DNA of 64,000 nucleotides from ZC4RG20 sp963702105 (GCA_963702105.1 OY969712.1:2232001-2296000); one strand, 5' to 3'. Positions 17,725 through 27,120 are shown, counted from the first letter of the stretch. Numbers and translations are program-made. Notes: generated by a model from the letters alone, not told the origin.

Positions 17725-19521
17725 TTGGCTCGCAAACATAAACCCTCGGCGGCCGGCGCGCCGGAGGCGCACGACCCCGCCCGGGCCGTGGACACGGGTC
17801 GGCGGCCCGCGAGGAATGCGCAGATCGCCAACGTCTTCGACGAGCTCGCCGACCTGCTCGACATCGAGGGCGGCAATGCCTTCCGCGTCCGTGCCTACCG
17901 GTACGCGGCCGATCTGATTCGCGGTCATCCCAAGGCCATGGCCGATCTGCTCGCGGCCGGCCGAGACCTGACGGAGCTGCCGGGAATCGGCAAGGATCTC
18001 GCGGGTAAGATTCGGACGATCGTCGAGACGGGACAACTGCCGCTGCTCGAGGAGGTCGCGCAGCGCACGCCGCGCGTGCTGAGCCGGCTCATGCGCATCG
18101 ACGGCCTCGGTCCGAAGCGCGTCAGGACCCTGTATCACGAGCTTGGGGTGCGCTCCGTCGAGGATCTCGAGCGCGCGGCCGACTTAGGCCGCATCCGTCA
18201 ATTGCCCGGCTTCGGCGCCAAGACCGAGCAGATCATCCGTGCGGGCTGCGAACGGCTCGTGGTGCGCGAAAGCCGCATCCGGCTCTCCGTGGCCGAGCAG
18301 ATCGCCGAGCCATTGGCGGAGTATCTGCGCGGCTGCGAGGGCGTCAAGCAGGTCACCGTGGCCGGCAGCTACCGGCGCCGCAAGGAAACGGTCGGCGATC
18401 TCGACTTTGTCGTGACGGCCAAGCGCGGCGCCAACGTCATGCGGCACTTTACCGGGTACGGCGACGTAGCCGAGATCGTCTCGCGCGGCGAGACGCGCTC
18501 GACGGTACGGCTGCGGTCGGGCCTGCAGGTCGATCTCCGGCTCGTGCCGCAGGTGAGCTACGGCGCCGCGCTCCACTACTTTACCGGCTCTAAGGCGCAC
18601 AACATCGCGGTGCGCACGCTCGGACTGCGCAAGGGCTACAAGGTCAACGAGTACGGCGTATTCGAAGGCGAAGAGCGCATCGCTGGCCGGACGGAGGAAA
18701 GCGTCTACGCGGTCGTGGATCTGCCGTACATCCCGCCCGAGCTGCGCGAGGACCGCGGCGAGATCGACGCGGCTCGGCGCGGCGAGCTGCCGGAGCTCGT
18801 CTCCCTCGAGGACATCCGCGGCGACCTTCACTGCCACACGGTCGCGAGCGACGGTCATGCCACGCTCGAGGAGATGGTTCAAGCCGCGGCCGAGCTCGGC
18901 TACGAGTACGTCTCGATCAACGACCACTCGAAGCGCGTCACAATCGCGAACGGCCTCGACGAAAAGCGGCTCCTCGAGCAGCTCGAGGCCATCGACGCGC
19001 TCAACGAGCGCCTTACGGGCATCACCGTGCTGAAGTCCGCCGAGGTGGACATCCTCGAAGACGGCGCGCTCGACTACTCCGACGCGGCGCTGGCCCGGCT
19101 CGACTTTACGGTCTGCTCCGTGCACTACCAGTTCGGCCTGACCGAGGCTAAGCAGACCGAGCGCGTGCTGCGCGCCATGGACAACCGCCACTTCACGATT
19201 CTCGGCCACCCGCGCGGGCGCATCATCGGCCAGCGCGAGCCCTTCGCGCTGAACCTCGAGCGCGTGCTCCGCGCCGCGGCCGAGCGCGGCTGCTGCCTCG
19301 AGCTCAATGCCCACTCGAGCCGCCTCGATCTCGACGACGAAGGCTGCCGCCTCGCGCGCGAGCTCGGCGTGAAGATCGCGATCTCGACCGACGCCCACAG
19401 CACCGCGGGACTCGGCTCCATGCGCTTCGGCATCGACCAGGCGCGCCGCGGCTGGCTCGCGGCCGCCGACGTGATCAACACGCGGCCGCTGGAGGAGCTC
19501 AGGAACCTGCTGCGGCGCTGA
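17725..19521 (+). CDS. polX: DNA polymerase X with PHP domain
   Basis: About 598 residues. The N-terminal half is a Pol X polymerase: helix-hairpin-helix segments (LTELPGIGKDLAGKIR, RIDGLGPKRVRTLY), then the nucleotidyltransferase palm with GSYRRRKETVGDLDF and VDLRLV supplying the metal-binding aspartates. The C-terminal half is a PHP domain (DLHCHTVASDGH, SINDHSKR, EVDILEDG, LGHPRGRI, STDAHS) that in bacterial PolX gives 3'-5' exonuclease and phosphatase activities. Role: gap-filling base excision repair, consistent with the UdgX gene just upstream. TTG at 17725 (MARKHKPS) is the best start; in-frame sequence further upstream overlaps the DUF1496 gene. Confidence 0.93.
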   Translation: MARKHKPSAAGAPEAHDPARAVDTGRRPARNAQIANVFDELADLLDIEGGNAFRVRAYRYAADLIRGHPKAMADLLAAGRDLTELPGIGKDLAGKIRTIVETGQLPLLEEVAQRTPRVLSRLMRIDGLGPKRVRTLYHELGVRSVEDLERAADLGRIRQLPGFGAKTEQIIRAGCERLVVRESRIRLSVAEQIAEPLAEYLRGCEGVKQVTVAGSYRRRKETVGDLDFVVTAKRGANVMRHFTGYGDVAEIVSRGETRSTVRLRSGLQVDLRLVPQVSYGAALHYFTGSKAHNIAVRTLGLRKGYKVNEYGVFEGEERIAGRTEESVYAVVDLPYIPPELREDRGEIDAARRGELPELVSLEDIRGDLHCHTVASDGHATLEEMVQAAAELGYEYVSINDHSKRVTIANGLDEKRLLEQLEAIDALNERLTGITVLKSAEVDILEDGALDYSDAALARLDFTVCSVHYQFGLTEAKQTERVLRAMDNRHFTILGHPRGRIIGQREPFALNLERVLRAAAERGCCLELNAHSSRLDLDDEGCRLARELGVKIAISTDAHSTAGLGSMRFGIDQARRGWLAAADVINTRPLEELRNLLRR

Positions 19522-19525
19522 CAAA

Positions 19526-19610
19526 AGAGGGGTCAGAGCCCTTTTTCGCCCGCGACAACGTCACGAGACCGCCTCGCGGGCAAGGCGAAAAAGGGGCTCT
19601 ACCCCCTTTT
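19526..19610. repeat. REPIN-like inverted repeat, copy 1
   Basis: The left core ggggtcagagccc (19529-19541) and right core ggggctctacccc (19593-19605, imperfect) face each other. Each is flanked by an A/T tract and a cgcc/ggcg edge. The element fills the gap between convergent polX and the aldehyde dehydrogenase. The same core recurs at 50.5 and 63.6 kb. It may also serve as a bidirectional terminator here. Confidence 0.85.
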
Positions 19611-19614
19611 CCCC

Positions 19615-21117
19615 CTACAACCCCACAGAAACCGTCTTGATCTCCGTATACGCCTCGATCCCGTCCCGCCCCTGCTCGCGCCCGAGCCCGGATTGCTTGT
19701 AGCCCCCGAAGGGCATCGGCATTTCCTTCATCCCGCCGTTGATGCTGATCGTCCCCGCGCGAATCTTCCTCGCCAGCGAATGCGCGACGCGGATGTCACG
19801 CGTCCAGATGTTCGCGGCGAGCCCGTAGCTCGTCTCGTTCGCGAGGCGCGCGACCGCATCCAGATCGTCCTCGTCCGCGAAAGGCATGCCGCAGAGCACC
19901 GGGCCGAAGATCTCCTCCTGGAACACCGTCATCTCGGGCCGCACGCCGGCGAGCAGCGTCGGCTCGACGAAGTACCCTTCGCGCTCGATGCGCCGGCCGC
20001 CCGTCACGACCTGCGCGCCCTGCTCGGCGCCGGCTTCGATATAGCCCATGACGCGGTCGAGCTGCTTCGCGGAGACGATCGGGCCCATCTCGGTATCCGG
20101 AGCCGTGCCCGGGCCGACCTTGAGTTTGGCCGCGCGCTCGGCGAAGCCCTGCATGACGCGGTCGAACACCTTCTCGTGCGCGAACAGCCGCGTGCCGGCC
20201 GCGCAGTATTGGCCCGTCTTGAAAAAGATCGTCGAGCTCGCGGCCGCCGTCGCGGCCTCGATGTCCGCATCCGGAAAGATGATGACCGGCGACTTGCCGC
20301 CGAGCTCGAGCGTCACGCGCTTCATGTTGGCCGCCGCCGCGACGAGGATCGAGCGGCCGACGCGCGTCGAGCCCGTGAACGATATCTTCTCGACGCCCGG
20401 GTGATCGACGAGCGCCTGGCCCGCGGCGGCCCCAAAGCCGGTCACGATGTTCACCACGCCGGGCGGAAAACCCACCTCCTCGATGAGCTGCGCAAGGCGC
20501 AGCGCCGAAAGCGGCGTGAGCTCCGCGGGCTTGTGCACGACCGTGCAGCCGACGGCGAGCGCAGGACCTATCTTGTTCACGGCCATGAGCAGCGGCGCAT
20601 TCCAGGGCGTGATGGCGCCGACCACGCCGACCGGCTCGCGCAACGTAAACGAGAACGAGCGCCCGGCCGCCGCGGACAGCGCCGTATCGCCCGTGAGCTT
20701 CGTGGCCCACCCCGCGTTGTAGCGCAGGCTCTCGATGGCCATCGCGATGTCCACGTGCCGCGTCGAGCGCACGGGATTGCCCCCATCGAGACTTTCCAGC
20801 AGCGCGAGCTCGTCCGCGTGCGCTTCGAGCGCGTCCGCGAGCCGCAGCAGCAGCTTCTGGCGCTCGGCGTGCGTGAGCTTCGGCCACGGCCCCTGCTCGA
20901 ACGCGCGCCGCGCCGCCGTCACGGCGAGATCGATGTCGGCCGCCTCGCCCGCGGCCGCCCGGGCAATCACGGCTCCGGTGGAGGGATCTTGCACCTCGAA
21001 CGTCTGTCCCGCGACCGCCTCGCGCCACTCGCCGCCTATAAAGAGGCGGTAGGGCCGCGCCGAAAGCTCGGCTTTGAGCGCATCGATACGGGAGGTCATC
21101 TGCGTGACGGCGTTCAT
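19615..21117 (-). CDS. aldehyde dehydrogenase family protein
   Basis: A 500-residue NAD(P)-dependent aldehyde dehydrogenase, cytoplasmic. Motifs: cofactor-binding TPWNAPL, GSTRVGRSI, general-base Glu271 in LELGGKSP, nucleophile Cys305 in TGQYCAAGTR, and the C-terminal SGLGREQGRDGIEAYTEIK. The closest resemblance is to betaine/phenylacetaldehyde-type enzymes; the substrate cannot be told from sequence. The start ATG at 21117 (MNAVTQMTS) has an AAGGAG site. It is divergent from nrdJ, with a 217-bp intergenic region. Confidence 0.93.
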   Translation of the reverse strand: MNAVTQMTSRIDALKAELSARPYRLFIGGEWREAVAGQTFEVQDPSTGAVIARAAAGEAADIDLAVTAARRAFEQGPWPKLTHAERQKLLLRLADALEAHADELALLESLDGGNPVRSTRHVDIAMAIESLRYNAGWATKLTGDTALSAAAGRSFSFTLREPVGVVGAITPWNAPLLMAVNKIGPALAVGCTVVHKPAELTPLSALRLAQLIEEVGFPPGVVNIVTGFGAAAGQALVDHPGVEKISFTGSTRVGRSILVAAAANMKRVTLELGGKSPVIIFPDADIEAATAAASSTIFFKTGQYCAAGTRLFAHEKVFDRVMQGFAERAAKLKVGPGTAPDTEMGPIVSAKQLDRVMGYIEAGAEQGAQVVTGGRRIEREGYFVEPTLLAGVRPEMTVFQEEIFGPVLCGMPFADEDDLDAVARLANETSYGLAANIWTRDIRVAHSLARKIRAGTISINGGMKEMPMPFGGYKQSGLGREQGRDGIEAYTEIKTVSVGL

Positions 21118-21334
21118 GAGGGGCTCCTTGGTTCGAGGCCGAACAGGGCCGCGAAAGCGGCGGCCGAGGTGCATATTATCGGCGCCCGGCGGGATGCAGG
21201 CCAGGGCACGGCGCTGCCCGCCGCGAGAGCGGCCGAGTGGGCCGCGCAAGCCGCAGCGGCTTGCGGCCGATCGGCGAGACAGCTGCGCGCCGCTTCGCTA
21301 ATCTGACGTAAGGCCAGTCCCGAACCGTAAACGC

Positions 21335-23200
21335 ATGTCCGAATACTCATCGTCGCCGCCTTCGCCCGCCGGGGCGTCGTCCGTCTTCACGACCGCGGTT
21401 TCGCGGCACATCTGGGAGACGAAGTACCGCTATCGCGACGCGGGCCGCGCCATGGACGGCTCGATCGAGGATTCCTGGCGCCGCATTGCCAAGGCGCTGA
21501 CCGCCGCTGAGTCCGATGCCGCCTGGGAAGGCCGCTTCTACCGCGCGCTGCAGGGTTTCCGCTTCCTACCCGGCGGCCGCATCCAGGCGGGCGCGGGCAC
21601 GGGGCGCCGCGTGACGCTTTTCAACTGCTTCGTCATGGGCACGCTCGAAGACACGATGGACGGCATCTTCGACGGCCTGAAGCAAGGCGCCCTGACGATG
21701 CAGCAGGGCGGCGGTGTCGGCTACGACTTCTCGACCCTGCGGCCGCGCGGCTCCCCGGCCGCGGCCGTGGGCGGCGTCGCCTCGGGACCCGTCTCGTTCA
21801 TGCGCATCTGGGACTCGATGTGCGCGACGCTGCTCTCCACCGGTGCGCGCCGCGGGGCAATGATGGCCACGCTGCGCTGCGATCATCCTGATATCGAGAC
21901 CTTCATCCGTGCCAAGCAGAGCGCCGGCGAGCTCCGCAATTTCAATCTCTCCGTGCTCGTCAGCGACGCCTTCATGCAGGCCGTCGAGGACGATGCCGAC
22001 TGGGCGCTCGTGTTTCCCGTTCGAGGCGGAGACGGCCACGAGGGCGATGGCGAGACGGTCATGCGCCGTTGGTCGGGCAGCCTCGACCCCATTCCCTGCC
22101 GTGTTCACTCTCGGGTCCCCGCGCGAAGGCTCTGGGACACGCTCATGCGCTCGACCTACGACTACGCCGAGCCCGGCGTGCTGTTCATCGACCGCATCAA
22201 CCGTCAGAACAACCTATGGTACCGCGAGCACATCAGCGCGACCAACCCCTGTGGGGAACTTCCGCTGCCCCCGTATGGCGCCTGCGACCTCGGCTCGATC
22301 AACCTCGCGGCCTTCGTGCGCGACCCTTTCGGCCGCGCCGCGAAACTGGACCTCGACGCCGTCGCCGAAACGGCACGCACGGCCGTTCGCATGATGAACG
22401 CCGTCGTCGACGTCTCGCGATTTCCGCTGCCGGAGCAGGAGCGCATGGCTCGCGGCACGCGGCGCATCGGCCTCGGGCTGACCGGCCTCGCGGACTCGCT
22501 GATCATGCTCGGGCTGCACTACGCGGAGCCCGCCGCGCGCGAGCTCGCCGCGCACGCCATGGCCACGATCTGCCATACCGCGTATCGATGTTCGATCGAC
22601 CTCGCGATGGAGAAAGGCCCGTTTCCGTTCTTCGAGCGGGACCGCTACCTCGAAGGCGAGTTCGTCCGAGGCTTGCCGCCCGACATCCGGGACGGCATCG
22701 CCCGGTTCGGGCTGCGCAACAGCCACGTGACGGCCATCGCCCCGACAGGGACGATCAGCCTGCTCGCGAATAATGTCTCGAGCGGCATCGAGCCCGTCTT
22801 CGACTTTCACTATCGCCGCCGGATGCTCGAGCTCGACGGCGGTCAGGCCGAGTACGAGCTCACGGATCATGCGCTCGAGCGGTGGCAGGCCCTTCGCGGC
22901 GAAGCGCCGCCGCCGCCCACGTTCGTGAGCGCCCAGCAGCTCGAGCCCGCCGCACACCTCGACATGCAGGCCGCCCTCCAGCCCTATGTAGACAGCTCGA
23001 TCTCGAAGACCATCAATGTGCCCGCCTCGTTTCCGTTCGAGCGCTTCAAGGACATCTATCGATACGCCTTCGAGCATGGGCTGAAGGGCTGCACGACTTA
23101 CCGCCCGAACGAGATCACGGGCGCCGTGCTGCAGGCCGGCTCGACCGCGCCGGCGCAGGACGCGAAGCTCTGCTGCGTGCCGGAGCGGGAGGCGGACTAA
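21335..23200 (+). CDS. nrdJ: adenosylcobalamin-dependent ribonucleotide reductase (class II)
   Basis: About 621 residues, making deoxyribonucleotides with a B12-derived radical, so independent of oxygen. Family motifs: RFLPGGRIQAG, the redox Cys in LFNCFVMGT, GGGVGYDFS, NPCGELPLPPYGACDLGSIN with the radical-site Cys, APTGTISLLANNVSSGIEP, and the C-terminal KGCTTYRP. A C-terminal Cys pair (LCCVPE) probably re-reduces the active site. It is a compact form without an ATP-cone domain. It starts at ATG 21335, with no strong ribosome site visible. No NrdA/B genes appear in the window. Confidence 0.92.
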   Translation: MSEYSSSPPSPAGASSVFTTAVSRHIWETKYRYRDAGRAMDGSIEDSWRRIAKALTAAESDAAWEGRFYRALQGFRFLPGGRIQAGAGTGRRVTLFNCFVMGTLEDTMDGIFDGLKQGALTMQQGGGVGYDFSTLRPRGSPAAAVGGVASGPVSFMRIWDSMCATLLSTGARRGAMMATLRCDHPDIETFIRAKQSAGELRNFNLSVLVSDAFMQAVEDDADWALVFPVRGGDGHEGDGETVMRRWSGSLDPIPCRVHSRVPARRLWDTLMRSTYDYAEPGVLFIDRINRQNNLWYREHISATNPCGELPLPPYGACDLGSINLAAFVRDPFGRAAKLDLDAVAETARTAVRMMNAVVDVSRFPLPEQERMARGTRRIGLGLTGLADSLIMLGLHYAEPAARELAAHAMATICHTAYRCSIDLAMEKGPFPFFERDRYLEGEFVRGLPPDIRDGIARFGLRNSHVTAIAPTGTISLLANNVSSGIEPVFDFHYRRRMLELDGGQAEYELTDHALERWQALRGEAPPPPTFVSAQQLEPAAHLDMQAALQPYVDSSISKTINVPASFPFERFKDIYRYAFEHGLKGCTTYRPNEITGAVLQAGSTAPAQDAKLCCVPEREAD

Positions 23201-23202
23201 CT

Positions 23203-23565
23203 CTAAAGCCCCTTACGCATTGCTTTCGCGGCCCGGTCCGCGGTGCGCCGTCTTGTCCGCAACGACGGCACCAACATCGGCACGCGCCGTCTGTATTCGA
23301 GATACGTCTCCCCGTGGACCGCGACAAGATCGCGCTCCTCCAATTGCAGAGCAAGCAGGATATAGCCCGTCGTCGCGCACGCGAACAGCAGATGCGCCGA
23401 GCTCATGACGGGCGTCGCCCAGAATGCGATCACGAACCCGAGCATGAGCGGATGCCGCACGATGCGATAAAACAGCGTCATCTGGAACGGAAGATTCGTG
23501 TAGGGTCGGCCGCGCAGCTCGAGCCACGCCTGCCGAAGCCCGAAGAGATCGAAGTGATTGATCAT
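23203..23565 (-). pseudogene. 3' fragment of a methanethiol S-methyltransferase-like (MddA/NnrU type) gene
   Basis: About 120 residues (INHFDLFGLRQAWLELRGRPYTNLPF, LYRIVRHPLMLGFVIAFWATP, LEERDLVAVHGETYLEYRRRVP) match the C-terminal half of integral membrane methyltransferases of the MddA/isoprenylcysteine-methyltransferase group. The usual N-terminal transmembrane half is missing: homology starts abruptly at about 23563. A GTG or ATG just upstream could still start translation, but the product would lack half the fold. It abuts, head to head, an AraC-type gene also missing its 5' half. Confidence 0.7.
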
Positions 23566-23915
23566 GGCTCGCGGGTCTCCGCGACCCGGTCGTCGGCCGG
23601 GCGCTCGCACTGCTGCACGGCGATCCCTGCCACCGCTGGACCGTCGAGGCGCTCGCTGCGCGCAGCGCCGTCTCGCGTTCCTCGCTGACTGCCCGATTCG
23701 CAGACCTGCTCGGTGCCCCGCCCATGCATTACCTGTCGGACTGGCGGCTGCTGCTTGCGGCGCGGCGTCTCGAGGAGCGGCGCACGAGCATCGAGGCCGT
23801 GGCGGCGGAGGTCGGCTATCGCTCGCCGGCCGCGTTCCAGCGCACCTTCAAGCGCCGCCACGGCGAAACGCCGGCGGCCTATCGAAAGCGCCGCGCCGCA
23901 GCGGCATCGAGCTGA
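23562..23915 (+). pseudogene. 3' fragment of an AraC-family regulator
   Basis: The open frame reads AGLRDPVVGRALALLHGDP, then WTVEALAARSAVSRSSLTARF (first HTH), then SIEAVAAEVGYRSPAAFQRTFKRRHGETPAAYRKRR (second HTH). This is the C-terminal DNA-binding domain of a cupin-AraC regulator. The N-terminal cupin effector domain is absent: an in-frame stop lies at 23559 and no start codon precedes the HTH until an internal Met at 23724. It is truncated at nearly the same point as the opposing mddA-like fragment. Confidence 0.7.
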
Positions 23916-23934
23916 GCTTCGCGGCCGGCGGTAC

Positions 23935-25647
23935 TCACCACCCGCCTCCGCCGCCGCCGCCTCCGCCGCCTCCCGAGAAACCGCTCCCGCCCGCGCCGGA
24001 CGACGATCCCGGCGGCCGGGAGGCCGCGGCTATTGCGGTGCCGAGCGACCGGGTCACGTCCGAAGTGAAGCGTCCGAGGTCCCCGGCGATCATGGCCGAA
24101 TTCCACCGGCCGCTGTACCAGGTGGGGCTGTAGGCCGTACCGGTCTGCGACTCGATCCCGGCGAACACCCGCGTGAATTTCTCGGCCCAGCGCTGCTCGA
24201 CGCCGAGCGCGAGCGCATAGGGCAGGAAGGCCTCGAACAGGGCCGGCGTCTTCTGCGGCGGGCTGCGAAGATTCAACTCCTCCTTCTCGGCGACGTCGAG
24301 ATAGAGCTTGAAGCCTTCGATCTCGTCCAGTTTGCGGCGGCCGAGCCGTGTCGGCGCCTTGAGCAGGTAGGCGAAGATCGGCAGCAACAGCGCCGTGAGC
24401 ACGAGCGTCGCAACGACGGCGGGCGCCGCCTGCCCGATGAAGAACACGGCAGCCAGCGTGACGGCGACAATCAGGGCCGCGGGAATCAGCAGCGTCGAGT
24501 TCGTGAGGAAATAGACCCGGCTGTATGCCCGGGCCAGCGCGCGCCGGTGCACCTGCATCGCCTTGCGAAGCAGCCGGAAGTTGGCGTCTTCGAGGCGGAC
24601 CTCGTCGCTTTCGGAGAAAAGCGCAGCGAGCAGCGCGGCCTCCGGCCCGGCGAGCTCGGCTCCGCCCGAGCGTCGGCGCCGCAGCGTGTATTTGCGGCCG
24701 GCCTCCTCGATCGTAAGGTGCCCCTTCACGGCAAGATCGATGACGGCCGCCGAGAGCGCCTTCGTGTCGTAGCCCATCTTGCCGATGTAGCGCACCGAAG
24801 CCGGGGAGAAGTGCTCGGGCGGCGCATAGTGCGGGAAGATCACGCCGCGTGCGGGGTCTCGTCCGGCCTTGGCCCAGGCATACGACAGATAGATGAGCAC
24901 GGCCGCGAACCCGGCGAGCGCAGCCTCGAGACCGGCGTTGTCGGCCAGAAGCCAGCCGATGCGCCGCGCCGTGGAGGGCGGGGCGATCCAGCCTTTCTTC
25001 CAGCTCACGACGAGCGTGAGGCCCTCGTGCGGACGCAGCGGCCGCGTCGTCCGAATGGCGGCTGTATCGGGCCCCTCGAGCTGCGCCGCGTAGGCCTGCT
25101 CCCGGCTGCCCTGAGCGCCGACATAGCCCTCGACAGCCTCTAAGCGAAATCCATCGCGCGCCGGCAGCGTCACGCGCGCGCTGGCCGCGTCGATCGGGAA
25201 GGCCCAACCGGTGCCCGTGGCATTCCAGTAGAGCTCGTCGTGATCGGCAAAGAAGCCGAGCTGCCGGTCGGTTCGGTACCGAAGCTCGTATTCGTGAATC
25301 CCGGCTGGAAGCGTCTGCTCGGCGCGGCCGAGGTAGACCCTGACGCCGTTGCTCATCGTGTGCAGCGCGTACGCTTCCGCCATGCCGTCGCGCCGCGCCG
25401 CAAGGACCCGGAATGCGACGCGGTAGCGATTGCCGAAGCGGTCGCGATAGTCCGTCGGGAAGTCGCGATAGATGCCGTGACGGATCGCCGCACCCTCGGC
25501 CCTCACCCGGATCGTCTCATCGACCTCCATGGCGCCGTCGGCCGCGACGGAGATGGCGCTGTGAAAGCTCAGTATCCGTTCGTCGGCACGGCTCACCAAC
25601 GCGGCGAGCGCGAGGCCGAAGAAGAAAATGCAGCGCAGCTTCCGCAT
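23935..25647 (-). CDS. DUF2207 family membrane protein
   Basis: A 570-residue protein with an N-terminal signal peptide (MRKLRCIFFFGLALAALVSRA), an extracytoplasmic beta-rich domain (ISVAADGAMEVDETIRVRAEG, GIYRDFPTDYRDRFG), then transmembrane segments (AALAGFAAVLIYLSYAWAKAG, LIPAALIVAVTLAAVFFIG, AVVATLVLTALLLPIFAYLL), and a low-complexity glycine-rich tail ending in Trp. That tail is typical of DUF2207 proteins. Function unestablished. It lies 3 bp downstream of a LemA gene on the same strand, a common pairing that points to a shared envelope function. Confidence 0.88.
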   Translation of the reverse strand: MRKLRCIFFFGLALAALVSRADERILSFHSAISVAADGAMEVDETIRVRAEGAAIRHGIYRDFPTDYRDRFGNRYRVAFRVLAARRDGMAEAYALHTMSNGVRVYLGRAEQTLPAGIHEYELRYRTDRQLGFFADHDELYWNATGTGWAFPIDAASARVTLPARDGFRLEAVEGYVGAQGSREQAYAAQLEGPDTAAIRTTRPLRPHEGLTLVVSWKKGWIAPPSTARRIGWLLADNAGLEAALAGFAAVLIYLSYAWAKAGRDPARGVIFPHYAPPEHFSPASVRYIGKMGYDTKALSAAVIDLAVKGHLTIEEAGRKYTLRRRRSGGAELAGPEAALLAALFSESDEVRLEDANFRLLRKAMQVHRRALARAYSRVYFLTNSTLLIPAALIVAVTLAAVFFIGQAAPAVVATLVLTALLLPIFAYLLKAPTRLGRRKLDEIEGFKLYLDVAEKEELNLRSPPQKTPALFEAFLPYALALGVEQRWAEKFTRVFAGIESQTGTAYSPTWYSGRWNSAMIAGDLGRFTSDVTRSLGTAIAAASRPPGSSSGAGGSGFSGGGGGGGGGGGW

Positions 25648-25650
25648 TGC

Positions 25651-26208
25651 TCAGCCCGCCCTGCCGAAATCGACCCGGACCGGCGCTTCGGCACCGTCCT
25701 CGGCCGAGAAGAACTCGGCCTCCCGAAACCCGAAGCCCCGCGCGATGACGAGATCCGGAAACGACTCGACGCGAGTGTTGTACTGCCGCACGGCGCCGTT
25801 ATAAAACCTGCGCGCGTATTGAAGCGTATCCTCGACCTCGGTGAGCTGCTTCTGCAGGTCGAGAAAATTCCGATCCGCCTTGAGATCCGGGTAGGCCTCG
25901 GCCAGCGCCACGAGCCTGCGCGCGCCGGCCTCGAGCTTGTCTTCGAGCACGGCCTTTTCCGGGAGATGCTGGGCGGCCAGCGAGAGATCCCGAAGCTGCG
26001 TGACGGCCTCGAGCGTCGCGCGCTCATACCCCGCGTAACCGCGCACGGCTTCGACGAGACGCGGAATCAGGTCGTGACGGCGCTGCAGTTGGACGTCGAT
26101 GTCGCTCCAGCCCGCCCGCGTGCGGTTCCGGTCGCGTGTCAGCCGGTTGAAGGTCCAGACGGCCCACAACAGCATCGCTCCGAGTACGACGAAAACGGCG
26201 ATCATCAT
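25651..26208 (-). CDS. lemA: LemA family protein
   Basis: A 185-residue protein anchored by one N-terminal transmembrane helix (MMIAVFVVLGAMLLWAVWTF), followed by the LemA helical domain: RAGWSDIDVQLQRRHDLIPR, LVALAEAYPDLKADRNFL, ARRFYNGAVRQYNTRVESFP. Family role is unclear; it is widespread in envelopes. It is first in a two-gene operon with DUF2207. The 320 bp upstream should hold the promoter. Confidence 0.92.
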   Translation of the reverse strand: MMIAVFVVLGAMLLWAVWTFNRLTRDRNRTRAGWSDIDVQLQRRHDLIPRLVEAVRGYAGYERATLEAVTQLRDLSLAAQHLPEKAVLEDKLEAGARRLVALAEAYPDLKADRNFLDLQKQLTEVEDTLQYARRFYNGAVRQYNTRVESFPDLVIARGFGFREAEFFSAEDGAEAPVRVDFGRAG

Positions 26209-26530
26209 CGGTCAACGCCTCGAACCAGTCGGTCGGCGCATCGCATTACAAGGCGTCCTGTGCGGCGAATCAAGGACGCGGTTCGCGGGGGCGAGCTGAG
26301 GTATCGGCGGCGCGTCAAGCGCGCGGTCTGGCGTGTTTGTATCAACGATGTCCACGCCCGATTCAGCATGTTTCACGACGGCCGCCGGCGTCGCAGAGGA
26401 GTCTCGTGCGTACGGCCGCTGTCGGGGCCTTGCGCGCCAGGGAGGGCGCGCAACGGAGGCGCCAGGATGGGTTCATGCCGTCCCCGACAATCATGCGGCC
26501 GACAAAGACCCAGCCATGCGGGCAGCGGCG
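26209..26530. other. intergenic region without a recognised gene
   Basis: About 320 bp between the LemA start and the end of the YrhK-like gene (both on the minus strand). Open frames here have arginine-rich compositions typical of antisense readings, and none resembles a protein family I know. It presumably carries the lemA promoter. Confidence 0.4.
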
Positions 26531-26842
26531 CTACGTCGAAGACGAGTCCGTCGGCCTCGGTGTCCGATCCGCGCCGCCGGGCCCGGGCAGGCGTTGCAGG
26601 TGGATGTGCCGCGCGAGCCGGATCGTCGGCCGAATCAGCAGCTGCAGGCTGCCGAGCACGAACAGCCAGGTCCCGGCCTGGACCCAGTCGGGCGTGAGGA
26701 ACATGAGGCTGCCGACGAGAAACCAGAGCGCTATGAGAAAATCGTTGCCGATCGTCGCGAGCTCGTAGCGGCGTCGGATCACGATCTCGTCCCGGCCGAT
26801 GGCGAACGTGAACGGCTCGTCGCGGTGACTTGTACGGTTCAT
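26531..26842 (-). CDS. YrhK-domain membrane protein
   Basis: A 103-residue protein. An N-terminal soluble stretch (FTFAIGRDEIVIRRRYELA) is followed by two transmembrane segments (IGNDFLIALWFLVGSLMFL and AGTWLFVLGSLQLLIRPTIRL). The pattern IGNDF...GSLMFL...GTWLFVLGS...RP is that of the YrhK domain. Function unknown; an inner-membrane location is predicted. It is divergent from the M1 peptidase gene, with a minisatellite between them. Confidence 0.75.
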   Translation of the reverse strand: MNRTSHRDEPFTFAIGRDEIVIRRRYELATIGNDFLIALWFLVGSLMFLTPDWVQAGTWLFVLGSLQLLIRPTIRLARHIHLQRLPGPGGADRTPRPTDSSST

Positions 26843-26894
26843 GACGGACTATGCTGCGGGAAGCCGGATGCCCGCTCAACCCGAAGCCTACGCT

Positions 26895-27059
26895 CTTCGT
26901 GCCGCGTGGCCTCGTGCCGCGTGGCTTCGTGCCGCGTGGCTTCGTGCCGCGTGGCTTCGTGCCGCGTGGCCTCGTGCCGCGTGGCCTCGTGCCGCGTGGC
27001 CTCGTGCCGCGTGGTTCCGTGGCACCTGACTTCGTGGCGCGTGATTTCGCGCCGCGCGG
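26895..27059. repeat. 15-bp minisatellite
   Basis: Eight near-identical tandem copies of cttcgtgccgcgtgg (with c/t variation at position 2) run from 26895 to 27014, followed by about three decayed copies to 27059. The unit is a multiple of three and open in the forward frame, where it would encode repeats of (F/L)VPRG. It lies between divergent yrhK-like and M1 peptidase genes, upstream of the signal peptide of the latter, so it is probably non-coding spacer. Confidence 0.9.
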
Positions 27060-27120
27060 TATCGGGCCGCCGCCGGCGGCCTGCGGTATGCTAGGGCCGC
27101 CCGTGCCGCCGGAGGCCCCG

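Noticed and set aside
23935..24010. Glycine-rich tail of the DUF2207 protein as an oddity
   Set aside because: Such poly-Gly tails ending in Trp or Phe are usual in this family.
26851..27120. N-terminal extension of the M1 peptidase through the VPRG repeats
   Set aside because: A classical signal peptide begins at 27121. The extension would place it internally, and the repeat is better read as spacer DNA.
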